Shown: positions 1-10,475, counted from the first letter of the stretch. The stretch: DNA of 64,000 nt from Cyanobacteria bacterium RI_101 (GCA_016471375.1 WGLZ01000030.1:34927-98926), one strand, 5' to 3'. Translations and numbers: made by a program. Notes: generated by a model not told the origin, from the letters alone.

Positions 1-155
1 AGCAGATCCGTCATTTGGCGGAGCAGTTGAAAAAGCTCCATAAACACTACCGCGAACGGCGCCGGGAAAAACTGACCCGCGAAGCGGAGCAGGCCTGGCG
101 CTCCACTTGGATTCCCCTAGCGCCCTCCCATGATCAAAGTCCTCCATCTCTCTGA
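1..155 (+). CDS. C-terminal fragment of an unidentified basic protein
   Basis: Reading from base 3 gives about 50 codons without a stop, ending in TGA at 153-155. The other two plus frames close within 45 bases. The peptide is rich in Arg, Lys and Glu (for example KLHKHYRERRREKL) and looks helical. The gene starts left of the window, and its end overlaps the start of the SbcD-type gene by 26 bases, so the two are probably co-transcribed. I do not recognise the family from this tail; a partner of the downstream nuclease is possible but unproven. Confidence 0.5.
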   Translation, partial: QIRHLAEQLKKLHKHYRERRREKLTREAEQAWRSTWIPLAPSHDQSPPSL

Positions 156-1377
156 CGTCCACCTCGGTAGCGGTTTCGCCCACGGCCATACCAACCCCGC
201 CACGGGCCTCAATACCCGTTTGGAGGATTTTATCGCCAGTTTGCGGCGCTGTATCGACCGGGCCTGCCAGGAACCCGCGGACGCGGTTCTCTTCGGCGGG
301 GACGCCTTTCCCGACACCACCCAGGCGCCCTACATTCAGGAAGCCTTCGCTCGGGAGTTTCGGCGCCTGGCGGACGCGGGCGTTCCCGCGGTTTTGTTGG
401 TGGGGAACCACGACCAGCATTCCCAGGGAACCGGCGGCGATAGTTTATGTATTTATCGCACTTTGGCGGTGCCGGGGTTTATTGTGGGCGACCGTCTCGC
501 GACCCATGTGATTCCCACCGCCAACGGCGATCTCCAGGTGGTCACTCTGCCCTGGTTGACCCGCTCCACCCTCCTGACCCGCCCGGAAACGGAGGGGTTG
601 TCCCTAGAGGCGATTCATCACCTGATTATTCAACGTCTAGCGCCGGCGCTGGAGGGGGAAATTCGTAATCTTGATCCCCATTTGCCGACGATCTTGTTAG
701 GACACTTGATGGCAGATCGGGCCAGTTTCGGAGCGGAAAAGGGGCTGGCGGTGGGTCGGGGTTTTAGTATTCCTCTCTCTCTGCTCCTGCGACCGGAGTT
801 TGACTATGTGGCGCTGGGTCACGTCCATAAACACCAAAACCTGAACCCGGCCAATAATCCCCCCATTGTTTACCCCGGCAGTATCGAGCGGGTGGATTTT
901 AGCGAAGAAAAGGAAGCGAAGGGTTATGTTTGGTTGGAAATCGCCAAGGGTCGGGTGGATTGGCAATTTTGCCCCCTGCCGGCCCGCCCTTTTCTGACCC
1001 TTGAACTGGATGTCTCGGAAGAGGAGAACCCCCAAACGGCGCTGCTAGCGGCCATTGGTCAGGCTCAGATTGACGGCGCCGTGGCGCGTTTGTTGTATAA
1101 AATTCGCTCCGAGCAGTTAGAACAGATTGATAATCGACAATTGCAAGCGGCGCTGAAGCCCTGCCATTCCTATACGATTCGCCCGGAGGTGGTCAGTCAG
1201 TTCACTCGCTCTCGTCTGCCGGAGTTGGGCGCGGGTCATTCCCTCGATCCCTTGGCGGCGCTGAAGGCTTATTTGGAAAACCGTAAGGATCTTAAGGATT
1301 TGGTTCCCGATATGTTGGAGGCGGCGGAGCGTCTTCTGCAAGGAGAGGGGGAAACGCTCTGGTTGGAGGAGCTTTAG
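130..1377 (+). CDS. sbcD: SbcD-type DNA repair exonuclease (calcineurin-like phosphoesterase)
   Basis: The 415-residue protein has the metallophosphoesterase motifs in order: DVHLG at residues 9-13, GGDAF at 56-60, GNHD at 92-95, a GHLMA motif near 192 and GHVHKH near 230. These are the Asp/His/Asn ligands of the two-metal site of Mre11/SbcD nucleases. The C-terminal 150 residues form a capping region. In the cell SbcD works with the SbcC ATPase to cut hairpins and protein-blocked DNA ends; no sbcC lies in the window. The ATG at 130 gives the conserved MIKVLHLSD N-terminus. It overlaps the preceding truncated gene by 26 bases and converges on the response regulator downstream. The symbol is family-level. 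Confidence 0.85.
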   Translation: MIKVLHLSDVHLGSGFAHGHTNPATGLNTRLEDFIASLRRCIDRACQEPADAVLFGGDAFPDTTQAPYIQEAFAREFRRLADAGVPAVLLVGNHDQHSQGTGGDSLCIYRTLAVPGFIVGDRLATHVIPTANGDLQVVTLPWLTRSTLLTRPETEGLSLEAIHHLIIQRLAPALEGEIRNLDPHLPTILLGHLMADRASFGAEKGLAVGRGFSIPLSLLLRPEFDYVALGHVHKHQNLNPANNPPIVYPGSIERVDFSEEKEAKGYVWLEIAKGRVDWQFCPLPARPFLTLELDVSEEENPQTALLAAIGQAQIDGAVARLLYKIRSEQLEQIDNRQLQAALKPCHSYTIRPEVVSQFTRSRLPELGAGHSLDPLAALKAYLENRKDLKDLVPDMLEAAERLLQGEGETLWLEEL

Positions 1378-1437
1378 GCGCTAGGTTGATCCCGCGGCGG
1401 TATTTTGCGTCATCCCCCTGTCATCTTTCCGGCGCCT

Positions 1438-2151
1438 TCAACGGTTTTCGTCTTCAAATTTATACCCCAAGCCAATGACCGTTTTAATAAAAGACGGATT
1501 GGCGGGATCGGGTTCGATTTTTTTGCGCAAGCGCCGGATATGGGTATCCACCACCCGTTCGTCGCCAAAGAAATCCTGACCCCAGAGACGGTCGATGAGT
1601 TGAGTCCGGCTCCAGACCCGTCCAGGCGCGCCGACAAAAGTGGCCAACAGATTAAATTCTAGGGAAGTCAGATCCAAGGCTTCCGCCTGATCCGGCGCGA
1701 GTTTCCGTAGGGCGGTGAATTGCTCTAAATCCAACTCAAAATGAGCCGAGCGACAGAGGGGTTTAGCCTCCGCTTCGCTGTGGCGTAAATTTCGCCGTAG
1801 GAGCGCTCGCACTCGGGCCACCAGTTCTCTTGGGCTAAAGGGTTTGACTAAATAATCGTCGGCGCCGGTGGAAAGGCCGATAATTCGGTCTAATTCTTCG
1901 CCCTTGGCGGTCAGCATGAGAATATAGGGGTCTTTAACCCCCGTTTTTTGGCGAATACGGGTGCAGACCTCCAGTCCGTCCAGGTGAGGAAGCATCAAAT
2001 CGAGAATAATCAAATCCGGCGCCGTCTCGGTAAAGAGTCGTAGCGCTTGCAGACCGTCCTCCGCTAGACGACAAGCAAAGGACTCCCGCTCTAGGGTTTC
2101 CCGGAGTAACTGGGCGATTTCTGGATCATCCTCGACGATGAGAATTTTCAT
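1438..2151 (-). CDS. OmpR/PhoB-family response regulator
   Basis: 237 residues. The receiver domain (about 1-120) carries the acidic pair EDD at 7-9, the phospho-acceptor Asp in LIILDLMLPHLDG, the Thr of MLTAKGEE and the Lys of YLVKPFSP. A winged-helix DNA-binding domain follows (about 135-235) with the typical RVVDTHIRRLRKKI recognition helix and a GLGYKFED end. The protein therefore binds promoters when phosphorylated. No histidine kinase is beside it; its neighbour 36 bases upstream on the same strand is a protein of unknown function. Which cyanobacterial regulator it corresponds to (RpaB, RppA, ManR and others) cannot be settled by eye. Confidence 0.9.
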   Translation of the reverse strand: MKILIVEDDPEIAQLLRETLERESFACRLAEDGLQALRLFTETAPDLIILDLMLPHLDGLEVCTRIRQKTGVKDPYILMLTAKGEELDRIIGLSTGADDYLVKPFSPRELVARVRALLRRNLRHSEAEAKPLCRSAHFELDLEQFTALRKLAPDQAEALDLTSLEFNLLATFVGAPGRVWSRTQLIDRLWGQDFFGDERVVDTHIRRLRKKIEPDPANPSFIKTVIGLGYKFEDENR

Positions 2152-2187
2152 GGTCTTCCGCCTGCTTCTCTCCTCCCGCCTAAACCG

Positions 2188-3105
2188 TTAGGAGGGTTTT
2201 GTCTTGGTTTTCGCTTTTGCTTTCGTTTTCGTCTTGGTTTTCACCGGCTCCTCGGCGACGATGGGTTCGGGTTCGGGCGCCGGGTTAACGACATCGGCCG
2301 CGGACGGCGCCGGCGGGATTTCCGGCTCCGGCTCCGGCGGGAGAGGGGCGGACTCTAGTTCCGGCGGGAAGGGCGCGGCGCTTTCGGTTTCCGGCGCCGG
2401 GGTTAGCGGATTTGCGTTCTCATCCTCCGATTCAGGGCGGCGCTTTTTCGCTTTACCCCCTCCCTTGGCGACCTCCAGGGGGGGTTTCTTGACCCGGCGG
2501 GGCGTTTGCTCTAGAGGTTCGGCGATCTGGGAGACAAAGCCAAAACAGCCCCGTTGAGCGATGAGGCGGGCGGTGATTTGATAAAACTTGGGGCGCTCCT
2601 CCGAGTCCTTGCGGAAGCGGTAGGGCGGTTGGTCGGTCCAAATCAGGGGCAAATGTTGATTGCTGGGGCGGTTTTCGTAAGCTTTCAACTCGTTGCGATA
2701 GATGCTAAACACCGGGCGCCGGCATTGGGGAATAAATTGCCAAACGCCCCGTAGGATAAAAATGCCTGGCTCGCCTTTTTCCGCCTGCTCCACCCCCATC
2801 CAAACGCCTTTAAAACTCAACCCTTCCCCCTTAGATTGGGGATAGCATTTAAGCCAAATTTGTTGATCGACCAATTTCTCCGCCAGATTCGTCATCCGTT
2901 TGGGGAGATAAAGGGTAAAAACGGCGTCGCGGATTTGAATACAAAACCGTTTCTCCTCTTCGCCCCGAATTAACTTTCCCCGCAACCAGCCAATGGCTTG
3001 ATAGTAATTTTGAGGCGTGGCGTCTAGAACTGTGTCGGAGGGCGCGACGGTTAAAACGGGAGGTTCCGGCGCCGGTTGGGGCGGATTGGGGGGCTTGGGT
3101 TGCAT
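2188..3105 (-). CDS. Conserved hypothetical protein with Pro/Glu-rich and Lys/Thr tail
   Basis: 305 residues, not recognised. An N-terminal Pro-rich stretch is followed by a folded region (about 30-215) with phrases such as QNYYQAIGWLRGKLIRG and FSIYRNELKAYENRP. After that comes a low-complexity acidic/proline region and a basic C-terminus made of alternating Lys-Thr and Lys-Ala. Such a tail could bind nucleic acid or an acidic surface; that is inference only. It lies 36 bases upstream of the response regulator on the same strand, so they probably form one transcript. Heavy use of GGCGCC-type codons in the tail makes the opposite strand look open, but that reading is a composition artefact. 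Confidence 0.65.
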   Translation of the reverse strand: MQPKPPNPPQPAPEPPVLTVAPSDTVLDATPQNYYQAIGWLRGKLIRGEEEKRFCIQIRDAVFTLYLPKRMTNLAEKLVDQQIWLKCYPQSKGEGLSFKGVWMGVEQAEKGEPGIFILRGVWQFIPQCRRPVFSIYRNELKAYENRPSNQHLPLIWTDQPPYRFRKDSEERPKFYQITARLIAQRGCFGFVSQIAEPLEQTPRRVKKPPLEVAKGGGKAKKRRPESEDENANPLTPAPETESAAPFPPELESAPLPPEPEPEIPPAPSAADVVNPAPEPEPIVAEEPVKTKTKTKAKAKTKTKPS

Positions 3106-3125
3106 GGCGTAATGTGGGAGCGGGC

Positions 3126-3143
3126 AGAAAACCGGGGTTTTCT
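3126..3143 (-). terminator. Perfect 8-bp inverted repeat between dnaN and the next gene
   Basis: AGAAAACC and GGTTTTCT flank two bases, 100 bases after the dnaN stop and 20 bases before the next minus-strand start. It could terminate dnaN transcripts, or just be a hairpin in a leader. There is no T-run beyond the stem. Confidence 0.25.
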
Positions 3144-3241
3144 AAGGGTTGCCAGATAGGTAGTATTTAGTATGCTGGACAAGTTTGTCCAAGGCAAGGG
3201 GCGCGGGCAAAAAGGGCCCCGGTTCGCCCCTCCCCCGCGGG

Positions 3242-4408
3242 TTAACGCACGATTTGCACGGGCATTACCAAATAAGTCATTTTTAGCCCCCCCAAAGGAG
3301 AAAAAATCACCGGTTGGTTGCTTTCGTTGAGTTGAATTTGAATCTCGCTGGTGGGCAGGGCTTTCAATCCGTCTAAAAGATATTTGCCATTAAAGGCGAT
3401 GTCCCCGGCTTCCCCGAGAATATCGGCGGGGAGGGATTCCCGGGCGTTGCCTAAATCCTGGGCTTCCACGGAGAGTTGCAGGGTGTTTTCCGCCGTTAGC
3501 AAGGAGAACTTGACTAAATTGCTCTTCTGATCCGCCAGCACGGAAACCCGTTCTAGCCCCCCCAACAAGCGCCGGCGCTCCAGGGAGACGGAGCGGCTAA
3601 ATTGTCGGGGAATTAACTGTTGGTAGGCGGGGTAAGCGCCGTCTAGTTTGCGGCTGGTAAGGCGCTGGCTTCCCAACTCAAAGACAACTTGGGTGTCGTC
3701 CACGTAGAGCGCCGCCAACTCGTTGTCCTGGGCGTTGCCCACCATCCGTTCCAGCTCCCGTAGGGCTTTGGCGGGAATGGTGACGGCGAAGTCCTCTAGG
3801 TTACTGCCCTGGATCACTTCTTCTCCCTCCTCAAAATGAGTGGGGGTTTCCACCACCGCTAAGCGGTGCCCGTCCGTGGCGGCGAATTCTAAACTGTCCG
3901 CGGTGCCCTTGAGATGAACCCCGGTTAAAACCTGTTTGGTTTCGTCGGCGCTGGCGGCGAAGAGCACGCCGCTGAGGCCGCCCCGGAGCGCCGCCACCGG
4001 CACCATTAAAGGCGTCACCGTCTCCACCGTGGGCAGGGCGGGAAAATCCTCGGCGCCGAGACCCCGGATTTGAAACTGGCCGGATTCGGAGGTGAGGGTG
4101 GCCAGGTAGGTTTCCGCCCCCTGGGGGTCTTCTTCCACGCCGAGGGTCAGATCCCCGTCCGGTAGGCGGGCGACAATATCGCTCAGGAGTTTAGCGGGCA
4201 GGGTAATCTGTCCGGCTTCCTGAACGTCGGCTTCCAAACTGGTTTCAATGGCTAGGCTCAGGTCAAACCCCGTTAAAGCCAAGCGCCCCTGGGCGTCGGC
4301 GCTGAGGAGCACATTGCCGAGAATGGGATGGGAAGGTCGGGAGGGCACCACCCGCCCCACCAAGGAGAGGTGGCTATTGAGGTCGCTTTGGCGACAGATC
4401 AGTTTCAT
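3242..4408 (-). CDS. dnaN: DNA polymerase III beta subunit (sliding clamp)
   Basis: 388 residues, the usual length for a bacterial clamp. Three repeated clamp folds can be followed: about 1-120 (MKLICRQSDLNSHLSLVGRVV start), 125-255 (GVLFAASADETKQVLTGVHL, ATDGHRLAV) and 260-388 ending in YLVMPVQIVR, the conserved C-terminus. The homodimeric ring tethers DNA polymerase III and repair factors to DNA. It is divergent from purC across about 200 bases. No dnaA, recF or gyrB is adjacent and I saw no DnaA-box cluster, which fits the scattered replication genes of cyanobacteria. Confidence 0.97.
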   Translation of the reverse strand: MKLICRQSDLNSHLSLVGRVVPSRPSHPILGNVLLSADAQGRLALTGFDLSLAIETSLEADVQEAGQITLPAKLLSDIVARLPDGDLTLGVEEDPQGAETYLATLTSESGQFQIRGLGAEDFPALPTVETVTPLMVPVAALRGGLSGVLFAASADETKQVLTGVHLKGTADSLEFAATDGHRLAVVETPTHFEEGEEVIQGSNLEDFAVTIPAKALRELERMVGNAQDNELAALYVDDTQVVFELGSQRLTSRKLDGAYPAYQQLIPRQFSRSVSLERRRLLGGLERVSVLADQKSNLVKFSLLTAENTLQLSVEAQDLGNARESLPADILGEAGDIAFNGKYLLDGLKALPTSEIQIQLNESNQPVIFSPLGGLKMTYLVMPVQIVR

Positions 4409-4607
4409 AGGAAGTATTGATTTAACGGTTCGCTGGCGATTCTTAAGAATACTGAAATAAAGACTTCTGAAGCGCCGTCGTCGGCAAGATTGCGGAAGAG
4501 CGATTATAGCCTAAAACGGGGGGTCGCTTTTTTTTCCGACCGGGAGCGCCGGGGCTAGGCCGGGGGTAGGGTAGAATCAGTCAAACTCAGCTAGACCCGC
4601 CAAAACG

Positions 4608-5339
4608 ATGGAAAAACGCTACGAAGGGAAAGCTAAAATTCTCTACCCCACTACAGAGCCGGAGGTTTTGCTGACGGTCTTTAAGGACGACGCCACGGCC
4701 TTTAACGCCCAGAAACGGGGTCAGATTCAAGGCAAAGGGGAAATTAACTGCGCCGTCTCCGCGGCGCTGTTCCGGTTCCTGGGTCAACGGGGCGTGGCCC
4801 ACCATTTCCTCGACTGTCCGGCGCCGGCTCAAATGCGGGTCAAGGCGCTGGAGATCATCCCCCTAGAGGTGGTGGTCAGGAATATCGCCGCGGGGAGTCT
4901 CTGTCGGGAAACGGGCCTAGCGGAGGGTCAAATCCTGCCGGCTCCCCTAGTGGAGTTTTATCTAAAAAACGACGCCCTCGGCGATCCTCTACTAACCCCG
5001 GAGCGCCTTTTCCTATTGGACGTCGCTCGGCCGGAGGAGGTAGAAACCCTGAAAACCTCGGCGCTGGCCATTAATCAACATTTAATCGCCTTCTTTGCAG
5101 ATTGCGACATTACCCTGGTGGACTTCAAACTGGAGTTTGGCCGAGACCCCCAGGGACAGATTCTCCTGGCGGACGAAATCAGCCCCGACACCTGCCGCCT
5201 CTGGGACCGGGGTCAACGCGATCCCCAGGCTCGGGTTTTAGATAAAGACCGCTTCCGTCGGGATTTAGGCCAAGTGGAATCCGCCTACGAAACCGTGCGA
5301 GAGCGGGTTTTGGCCCAGATCGCTAAACTCGGTCTTTAG
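4608..5339 (+). CDS. purC: Phosphoribosylaminoimidazole-succinocarboxamide synthase
   Basis: 243 residues, normal for bacterial PurC. It joins CAIR and aspartate using ATP in purine biosynthesis. The N-terminal EKRYEGKAKILY motif, the VVVRNIAAGSLCRETGL segment, LVDFKLEFG and the DEISPDTCRLWD signature are all present. The gene stands alone between dnaN (divergent) and the Omp85 gene (134 bases downstream), so it probably has its own promoter in the 200-base gap. Confidence 0.97.
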   Translation: MEKRYEGKAKILYPTTEPEVLLTVFKDDATAFNAQKRGQIQGKGEINCAVSAALFRFLGQRGVAHHFLDCPAPAQMRVKALEIIPLEVVVRNIAAGSLCRETGLAEGQILPAPLVEFYLKNDALGDPLLTPERLFLLDVARPEEVETLKTSALAINQHLIAFFADCDITLVDFKLEFGRDPQGQILLADEISPDTCRLWDRGQRDPQARVLDKDRFRRDLGQVESAYETVRERVLAQIAKLGL

Positions 5340-5473
5340 TTCCCGACTGGAACCTTGTCCCCTAGGGCTAGTCTAGTAACCCGTTAAGGCGCCGGTCTTT
5401 ACCCCGACCCTCCGGGCTGTTATTGTCTTTTCTTGGTATTTCTTTACTTATTTTCTGGATTGGGTGTTAGGAC

Positions 5474-7825
5474 GTGTCAAACAAGTTTCAAGAGTCGCGC
5501 AACGTCAAGGCTTTGAGTCTTTCGCCGGTACTCGGTTTTTGTCTCCTCGCTAGCGGCTGGGGAATAACCCCGGCGCTCGCCCAATCCCCCTTAGATCCCT
5601 CCGTTGTCTCCGCTCCGGCGGGCCTAGCTTCGGAAGAAACGTCCTTGACCGTAGAAACGGTAGAGGCCGCCCCTGCGGATTCCTCTACGGCGCCGCTAGA
5701 AACCGCCGCTAATCCGTCGGCGCTTCCCGAAGAATTACAGACCGCTCCCCCTCAGGAAAACAGCGCCGCCCCGACCCCGACAGAAACGCCCCCCCCGGCG
5801 CCGGAGACTCCGGCAACCGAGCCGGCGCCGAGTTCCGACGCTCCGGCTCCTAACCCAGAGACGACCCCCGGACAACTGCCTACTTTTACGCCCCCGGCGC
5901 CGGAGGCCAGTCCTTCCCCGGATGGTTCCCCGACCCCGGAGCCTTCTCCCGGACAATTGCCCTCCTTTAGCCCCTCCGCCCCGGCGCCGACGGACGCCGC
6001 GGAGCCGGCGCCGGAACCCAAAGTGTTGGTGGGGGAAGTGGTCATTACCGGCGCCAACCCAGAATTAGAACTTTTAGTCTATAACGTTATCCAAACTCAG
6101 CCGGGACGAACCACCACCCGCTCCCAACTGCAAGCGGACATTAACGCCATCTACGCCACGGGCTACTTTGGCAACGTTCAGGCCACCCCCAGCGACACGC
6201 CCCTGGGGGTGCGGATTACCTTCGCCGTGGAGCCGAACCCGATTTTCCAAAAAGTGGCGATTGAAACGGCGCCGGTCACGGAGAAAGAGCGGGTTTTGCC
6301 CGAGACCGTGGTGGAAGAGACCTTCCAGGGGCAGTACGGCAAAATTTTGAACCTGCGGGAACTTCAGGAAGGCATTAAAAAAATTAACGAATGGTACTCC
6401 AGCAACGGCTACGACCTGGCTCAGGTGGTGGGGTCGCCCAAAATCGGCGCCGATGGAACCGTGACCCTGGTCATCGCCGAAGGGGTGGTGCAAAATATCC
6501 AAGTCCGCTTCTTTAACGCCGAAGACGAGCCGGTGGACGGCCGCACCCGGCCCTTTATCGTCACTCGGGAAATGGAACTCAAACCCGGCGACGTCTTTAA
6601 CCGCAATATCGCCCAGCGGGATCTGCAACGGGTCTACGGGCTGGGGATTTTCGAGGACGCCCGTCTGTCCTTTAACCCCGGCTCGGATCCCAGGGAAGTG
6701 ATCGTCAATGTGGACATTGTGGAGGGCAACACCGGCTCCGTGGCCGCGGGGGGCGGGATCAGTAGCACTAGCGGTCTCTTTGGCACCCTGAGCTACCAGG
6801 AGCAAAACCTCGGGGGCAACAACCAGACCATCGGCGCTGAAATTCAGTTGGGGGAACGGGAATTTCTCTTTGACGTTAGTTTTACCGATCCTTGGATCGC
6901 CGGCGACCCCTACCGCACCTCCTACACCGTCAACGGCTTCCGGCGCCGCACCATTTCCTTGGTCTTCGACGGTAACGATTCATCCATCCGCACCCTCGTC
7001 GGCTTTGACAGCCCTAGGGTCATTCGCACCGGCGCTAGCGTCACCTTTTTCCGTCCCATCGCCGATAGCGTCTTTTCCATCCCCGATTGGCGTCTCTCCG
7101 CCGGTTTCGCCTACCAAAACGTCCGGGTTGAAAACGGCGACGGGCAACTTTCCCCCCTCTCGGCGCCGCTCAATGGCTTCGACTCCCAACCCCTTTCTTT
7201 TAGTCCCAACGGGGTGGACGACCTGATTATTCTCTCCTTTGTGGCGGCCCAGGACCGGCGCAACAACGCCCTCCAACCCACCAGCGGCTCTATCACTCGC
7301 CTCGGGATCGAGCAAACGGCGCCCATCGGCTCCGGCAACATCCTCTTTAGTCGTCTGCGGGGCAGTTATAGCTATTACATTCCCATTGATTGGCTAGATC
7401 TACGGGACTTTGGACTAACGGAATCCACCCAGCCCCAAACCATCGCCTTTAACGTCCAAGCTGGCACGGTGCTGGGAGATTTGCCGCCCTACGAGGCCTT
7501 TATTCTCGGCGGTAGCAACTCCGTGCGGGGCTACGCGGAAGGGGACGTGGGCAACGGTCGCAGTTACCTCCAGGCCACCGCCGAATACCGCTTCCCCATT
7601 TTCTCCGCCGTGGGGGGGGCGCTGTTTGTGGACTACGGCTCCAACCTCGGCTCCCAGGGCGCCGTGCCCGGTTTCCCCGCCATCGTCCGGGGGCTGCCGG
7701 GGAGCGGTCTGGGCTACGGTCTCGGCGTCAGGATTCAATCCCCTGTGGGGCCGATTCGGATTGACTGGGGCTTCAACGACGAGGGCGGCTCTCGGGTCAA
7801 CTTCGGGATTGGGGAACGCTTCTAA
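5474..7825 (+). CDS. bamA: Omp85/BamA (Toc75-like) outer-membrane assembly protein
   Basis: 783 residues with a GTG start preceded by AGGA. Residues 1-36 are a signal peptide ending in PALAQ. Residues 38-180 are a Pro/Ala/Glu-rich linker with repeated PGQLPxFxP phrases. About 182-420 hold three POTRA modules (the first starting KVLVGEVVITGANP). About 422-783 is a 16-strand beta-barrel with the conserved VRGY loop near 684 and a terminal Phe (FGIGERF). The protein inserts beta-barrels into the outer membrane and is the cyanobacterial relative of chloroplast Toc75. Three POTRAs plus a proline-rich extension is the cyanobacterial form. The linker is GGCGCC-dense, which produces long spurious antisense frames. 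Confidence 0.92.
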   Translation: MSNKFQESRNVKALSLSPVLGFCLLASGWGITPALAQSPLDPSVVSAPAGLASEETSLTVETVEAAPADSSTAPLETAANPSALPEELQTAPPQENSAAPTPTETPPPAPETPATEPAPSSDAPAPNPETTPGQLPTFTPPAPEASPSPDGSPTPEPSPGQLPSFSPSAPAPTDAAEPAPEPKVLVGEVVITGANPELELLVYNVIQTQPGRTTTRSQLQADINAIYATGYFGNVQATPSDTPLGVRITFAVEPNPIFQKVAIETAPVTEKERVLPETVVEETFQGQYGKILNLRELQEGIKKINEWYSSNGYDLAQVVGSPKIGADGTVTLVIAEGVVQNIQVRFFNAEDEPVDGRTRPFIVTREMELKPGDVFNRNIAQRDLQRVYGLGIFEDARLSFNPGSDPREVIVNVDIVEGNTGSVAAGGGISSTSGLFGTLSYQEQNLGGNNQTIGAEIQLGEREFLFDVSFTDPWIAGDPYRTSYTVNGFRRRTISLVFDGNDSSIRTLVGFDSPRVIRTGASVTFFRPIADSVFSIPDWRLSAGFAYQNVRVENGDGQLSPLSAPLNGFDSQPLSFSPNGVDDLIILSFVAAQDRRNNALQPTSGSITRLGIEQTAPIGSGNILFSRLRGSYSYYIPIDWLDLRDFGLTESTQPQTIAFNVQAGTVLGDLPPYEAFILGGSNSVRGYAEGDVGNGRSYLQATAEYRFPIFSAVGGALFVDYGSNLGSQGAVPGFPAIVRGLPGSGLGYGLGVRIQSPVGPIRIDWGFNDEGGSRVNFGIGERF

Positions 7826-7933
7826 CCCCGGCGCTCGCGCTCCGAATCTACGGCGCGCCGCTGGGAATCGAGGGTTAGCTCGCCGGGAATTGTGGCAAGA
7901 TAGAGCTTGCTCCTTTGTGTTCCCCAACCCCAG

Positions 7934-8809
7934 ATGACTTTGACCTTTCAGTCCCTGATCGCCCAACTGCACGAATTCTGGGCCCGGCAGGGGTGTCTGA
8001 TCGCCCAGCCCTTCGATACGGAAAAAGGAGCGGGAACCATGAGTCCCCACACGTTTCTACGAGCCATTGGGCCGGAACCCTGGGCGGTGGCCTATATTGA
8101 ACCCTGTCGGCGCCCCACCGACGGGCGCTATGGCGAGAATCCCAATCGGGTTCAACATTATTACCAGTATCAGGTTTTAATTAAGCCGTCCCCCGACAAT
8201 ATTCAGGATATTTATTTGGATTCCCTGCGGGTTCTGGGCGTTCATCCAGAGGAGCACGATATTCGTTTTGTGGAAGACAACTGGGAATCCCCCACCCTGG
8301 GCGCCTGGGGGGTCGGCTGGGAGGTTTGGCTCGACGGCATGGAAGTGACCCAGTTTACCTATTTTCAACAGTGCGGCGGCGTGGACTGTCGGCCGGTGTC
8401 CATTGAAATCACCTACGGGCTAGAGCGCCTAGCCATGTACTTACAAAACGCCGAAGCGATCAAAGCGATTCGCTGGAACGAGGAGATCTCCTACGGCGAT
8501 ATCTTCTGGCAGGGGGAAGTGGAGCAGTGCACCTACAATTTTGAAGCGTCTAACCCCGAGTTACTGCTCAATTTATTTAACCTCTACGAAGGGGAAGCCG
8601 GGCAGTTAATCGAGCGGGGTTTAGTTTTGCCGAGCCTGGAATACGTCCTCAAGTGTTCTCACACTTTTAATCTCCTGGACGCCAGGGGGGTCATCGCCGT
8701 GGCGGAGCGCACCCGTTACATCGGCCGTATCCGGGGGCTGGCCCGGGAAGTGGCCCACCTCTACCTCCAACAACGGGAAAATCTCGGCTTTCCCCTAGCC
8801 CGGCGCTAG
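7934..8809 (+). CDS. glyQ: Glycyl-tRNA synthetase alpha subunit
   Basis: The start is set at the ATG at 7934 ([16 protein letters not shown]), the family N-terminus; an upstream in-frame TTG at 7907 adds only nine unconserved residues. The 291-residue product contains the signatures [19 protein letters not shown] and [15 protein letters not shown], and the [10 protein letters not shown] segment. It is the catalytic chain of the alpha2-beta2 enzyme that charges tRNA-Gly. The beta subunit gene glyS is not next to it, as is common in cyanobacteria. Confidence 0.97.
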   Translation: MTLTFQSLIAQLHEFWARQGCLIAQPFDTEKGAGTMSPHTFLRAIGPEPWAVAYIEPCRRPTDGRYGENPNRVQHYYQYQVLIKPSPDNIQDIYLDSLRVLGVHPEEHDIRFVEDNWESPTLGAWGVGWEVWLDGMEVTQFTYFQQCGGVDCRPVSIEITYGLERLAMYLQNAEAIKAIRWNEEISYGDIFWQGEVEQCTYNFEASNPELLLNLFNLYEGEAGQLIERGLVLPSLEYVLKCSHTFNLLDARGVIAVAERTRYIGRIRGLAREVAHLYLQQRENLGFPLARR

Positions 8810-8842
8810 TCTAGCGGTTTCCCTGGCGATTGATCCCCAACC

Positions 8843-8884
8843 ATGCTAGAATCCCCATGCTAGATGGGGGAGCATCGCTTTTTT
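8843..8884 (+). terminator. Probable intrinsic terminator after glyQ
   Basis: ATGCT and CCCC pair with GGGG and AGCAT across a short loop, followed by CGCTTTTTT. The stem is imperfect (an internal AGAAT bulge), but the position 35 bases after the glyQ stop and the T-run support termination. Confidence 0.5.
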
Positions 8885-8921
8885 CGGTTTTTAAACACTG
8901 AATGAATTTTCGTTTATCTCC

Positions 8922-8955
8922 ATCTGGTATCTGATATCTGATATCTGATATCTGA
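8922..8955. repeat. Short tandem heptamer repeat (ATCTGAT)
   Basis: Five consecutive 7-base units (ATCTGGT, three ATCTGAT, ATCTGA) lie in the metK leader. Related heptamers occur at 23571-23619 and inside rnpB. This is the STRR type of repeat known in cyanobacteria. Confidence 0.85.
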
Positions 8956-8992
8956 AACAACCGCCGTCTAGTTTTTAAAAGGATTAGGGAAA

Positions 8993-10249
<1,257 letters not shown>

Positions 10250-10269
10250 CGAGAGCGACGTTTAGAGTC

Positions 10270-10346
10270 GAGGGAGACGCTTGCCGCTCTCCCTCCATTA
10301 GCTAAGCTTTGGGAACGGGAGACGGAATCGCTCAAAACCGTCTCGC
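10270..10346. terminator. Two hairpins between convergent metK and petM
   Basis: GAGGGAGA pairs with TCTCCCTC at 10270-10295, and GAGACGG pairs with CCGTCTC between about 10319 and 10346. They fill the gap between two convergent stops, so a bidirectional terminator role is likely, but neither has a clear T-run. Confidence 0.35.
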
Positions 10347-10364
10347 CCCCGCCTTGGAAGAGGT

Positions 10365-10475
10365 TTACTCTTCGCTACCTTGAAGTTTGATAATGACAAA
10401 TCCCCAGGCTAAACCTAAAAGCGTCAACCCAATTAGTAAAAACGCTCCGTTTGTCAACATACTTTCGGCGGTCAT
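10365..10475 (-). CDS. petM: Cytochrome b6f complex subunit PetM
   Basis: A 36-residue reading frame on the minus strand starts [16 protein letters not shown] and ends [10 protein letters not shown]. This matches the cyanobacterial PetM family in length and sequence, with one transmembrane helix (about residues 10-30). PetM is a small peripheral helix of the cytochrome b6f complex in the thylakoid membrane. The gene is convergent with metK and lies downstream of the yggT-type gene on the other side of a 90-base gap. Confidence 0.95.
   Translation of the reverse strand: MTAESMLTNGAFLLIGLTLLGLAWGFVIIKLQGSEE

Noticed and set aside
3242..4607. Replication origin beside dnaN
   Set aside because: No dnaA or DnaA-box cluster was seen in the gap. 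In cyanobacteria dnaN is usually not diagnostic of the origin.
6074..6805. 243-codon minus-strand reading frame opposite the Omp85 gene
   Set aside because: It is a shadow of the GC-rich coding frame. The plus strand carries clear POTRA modules here, and the antisense peptide has no family features.
7415..8050. 211-codon minus-strand frame across the Omp85 end and glyQ start
   Set aside because: It crosses two well-supported plus-strand genes and has no recognisable domain.
8922..8955. Possible CRISPR array (also 23571-23619 and 61477-61560)
   Set aside because: The units are 7 or 12 bases and contiguous, without spacers, and no cas gene is present.
8810..8992. SAM riboswitch in the metK leader
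   Set aside because: The segment holds the glyQ terminator and the heptamer repeat. No SAM-I or SAM-II core could be traced.
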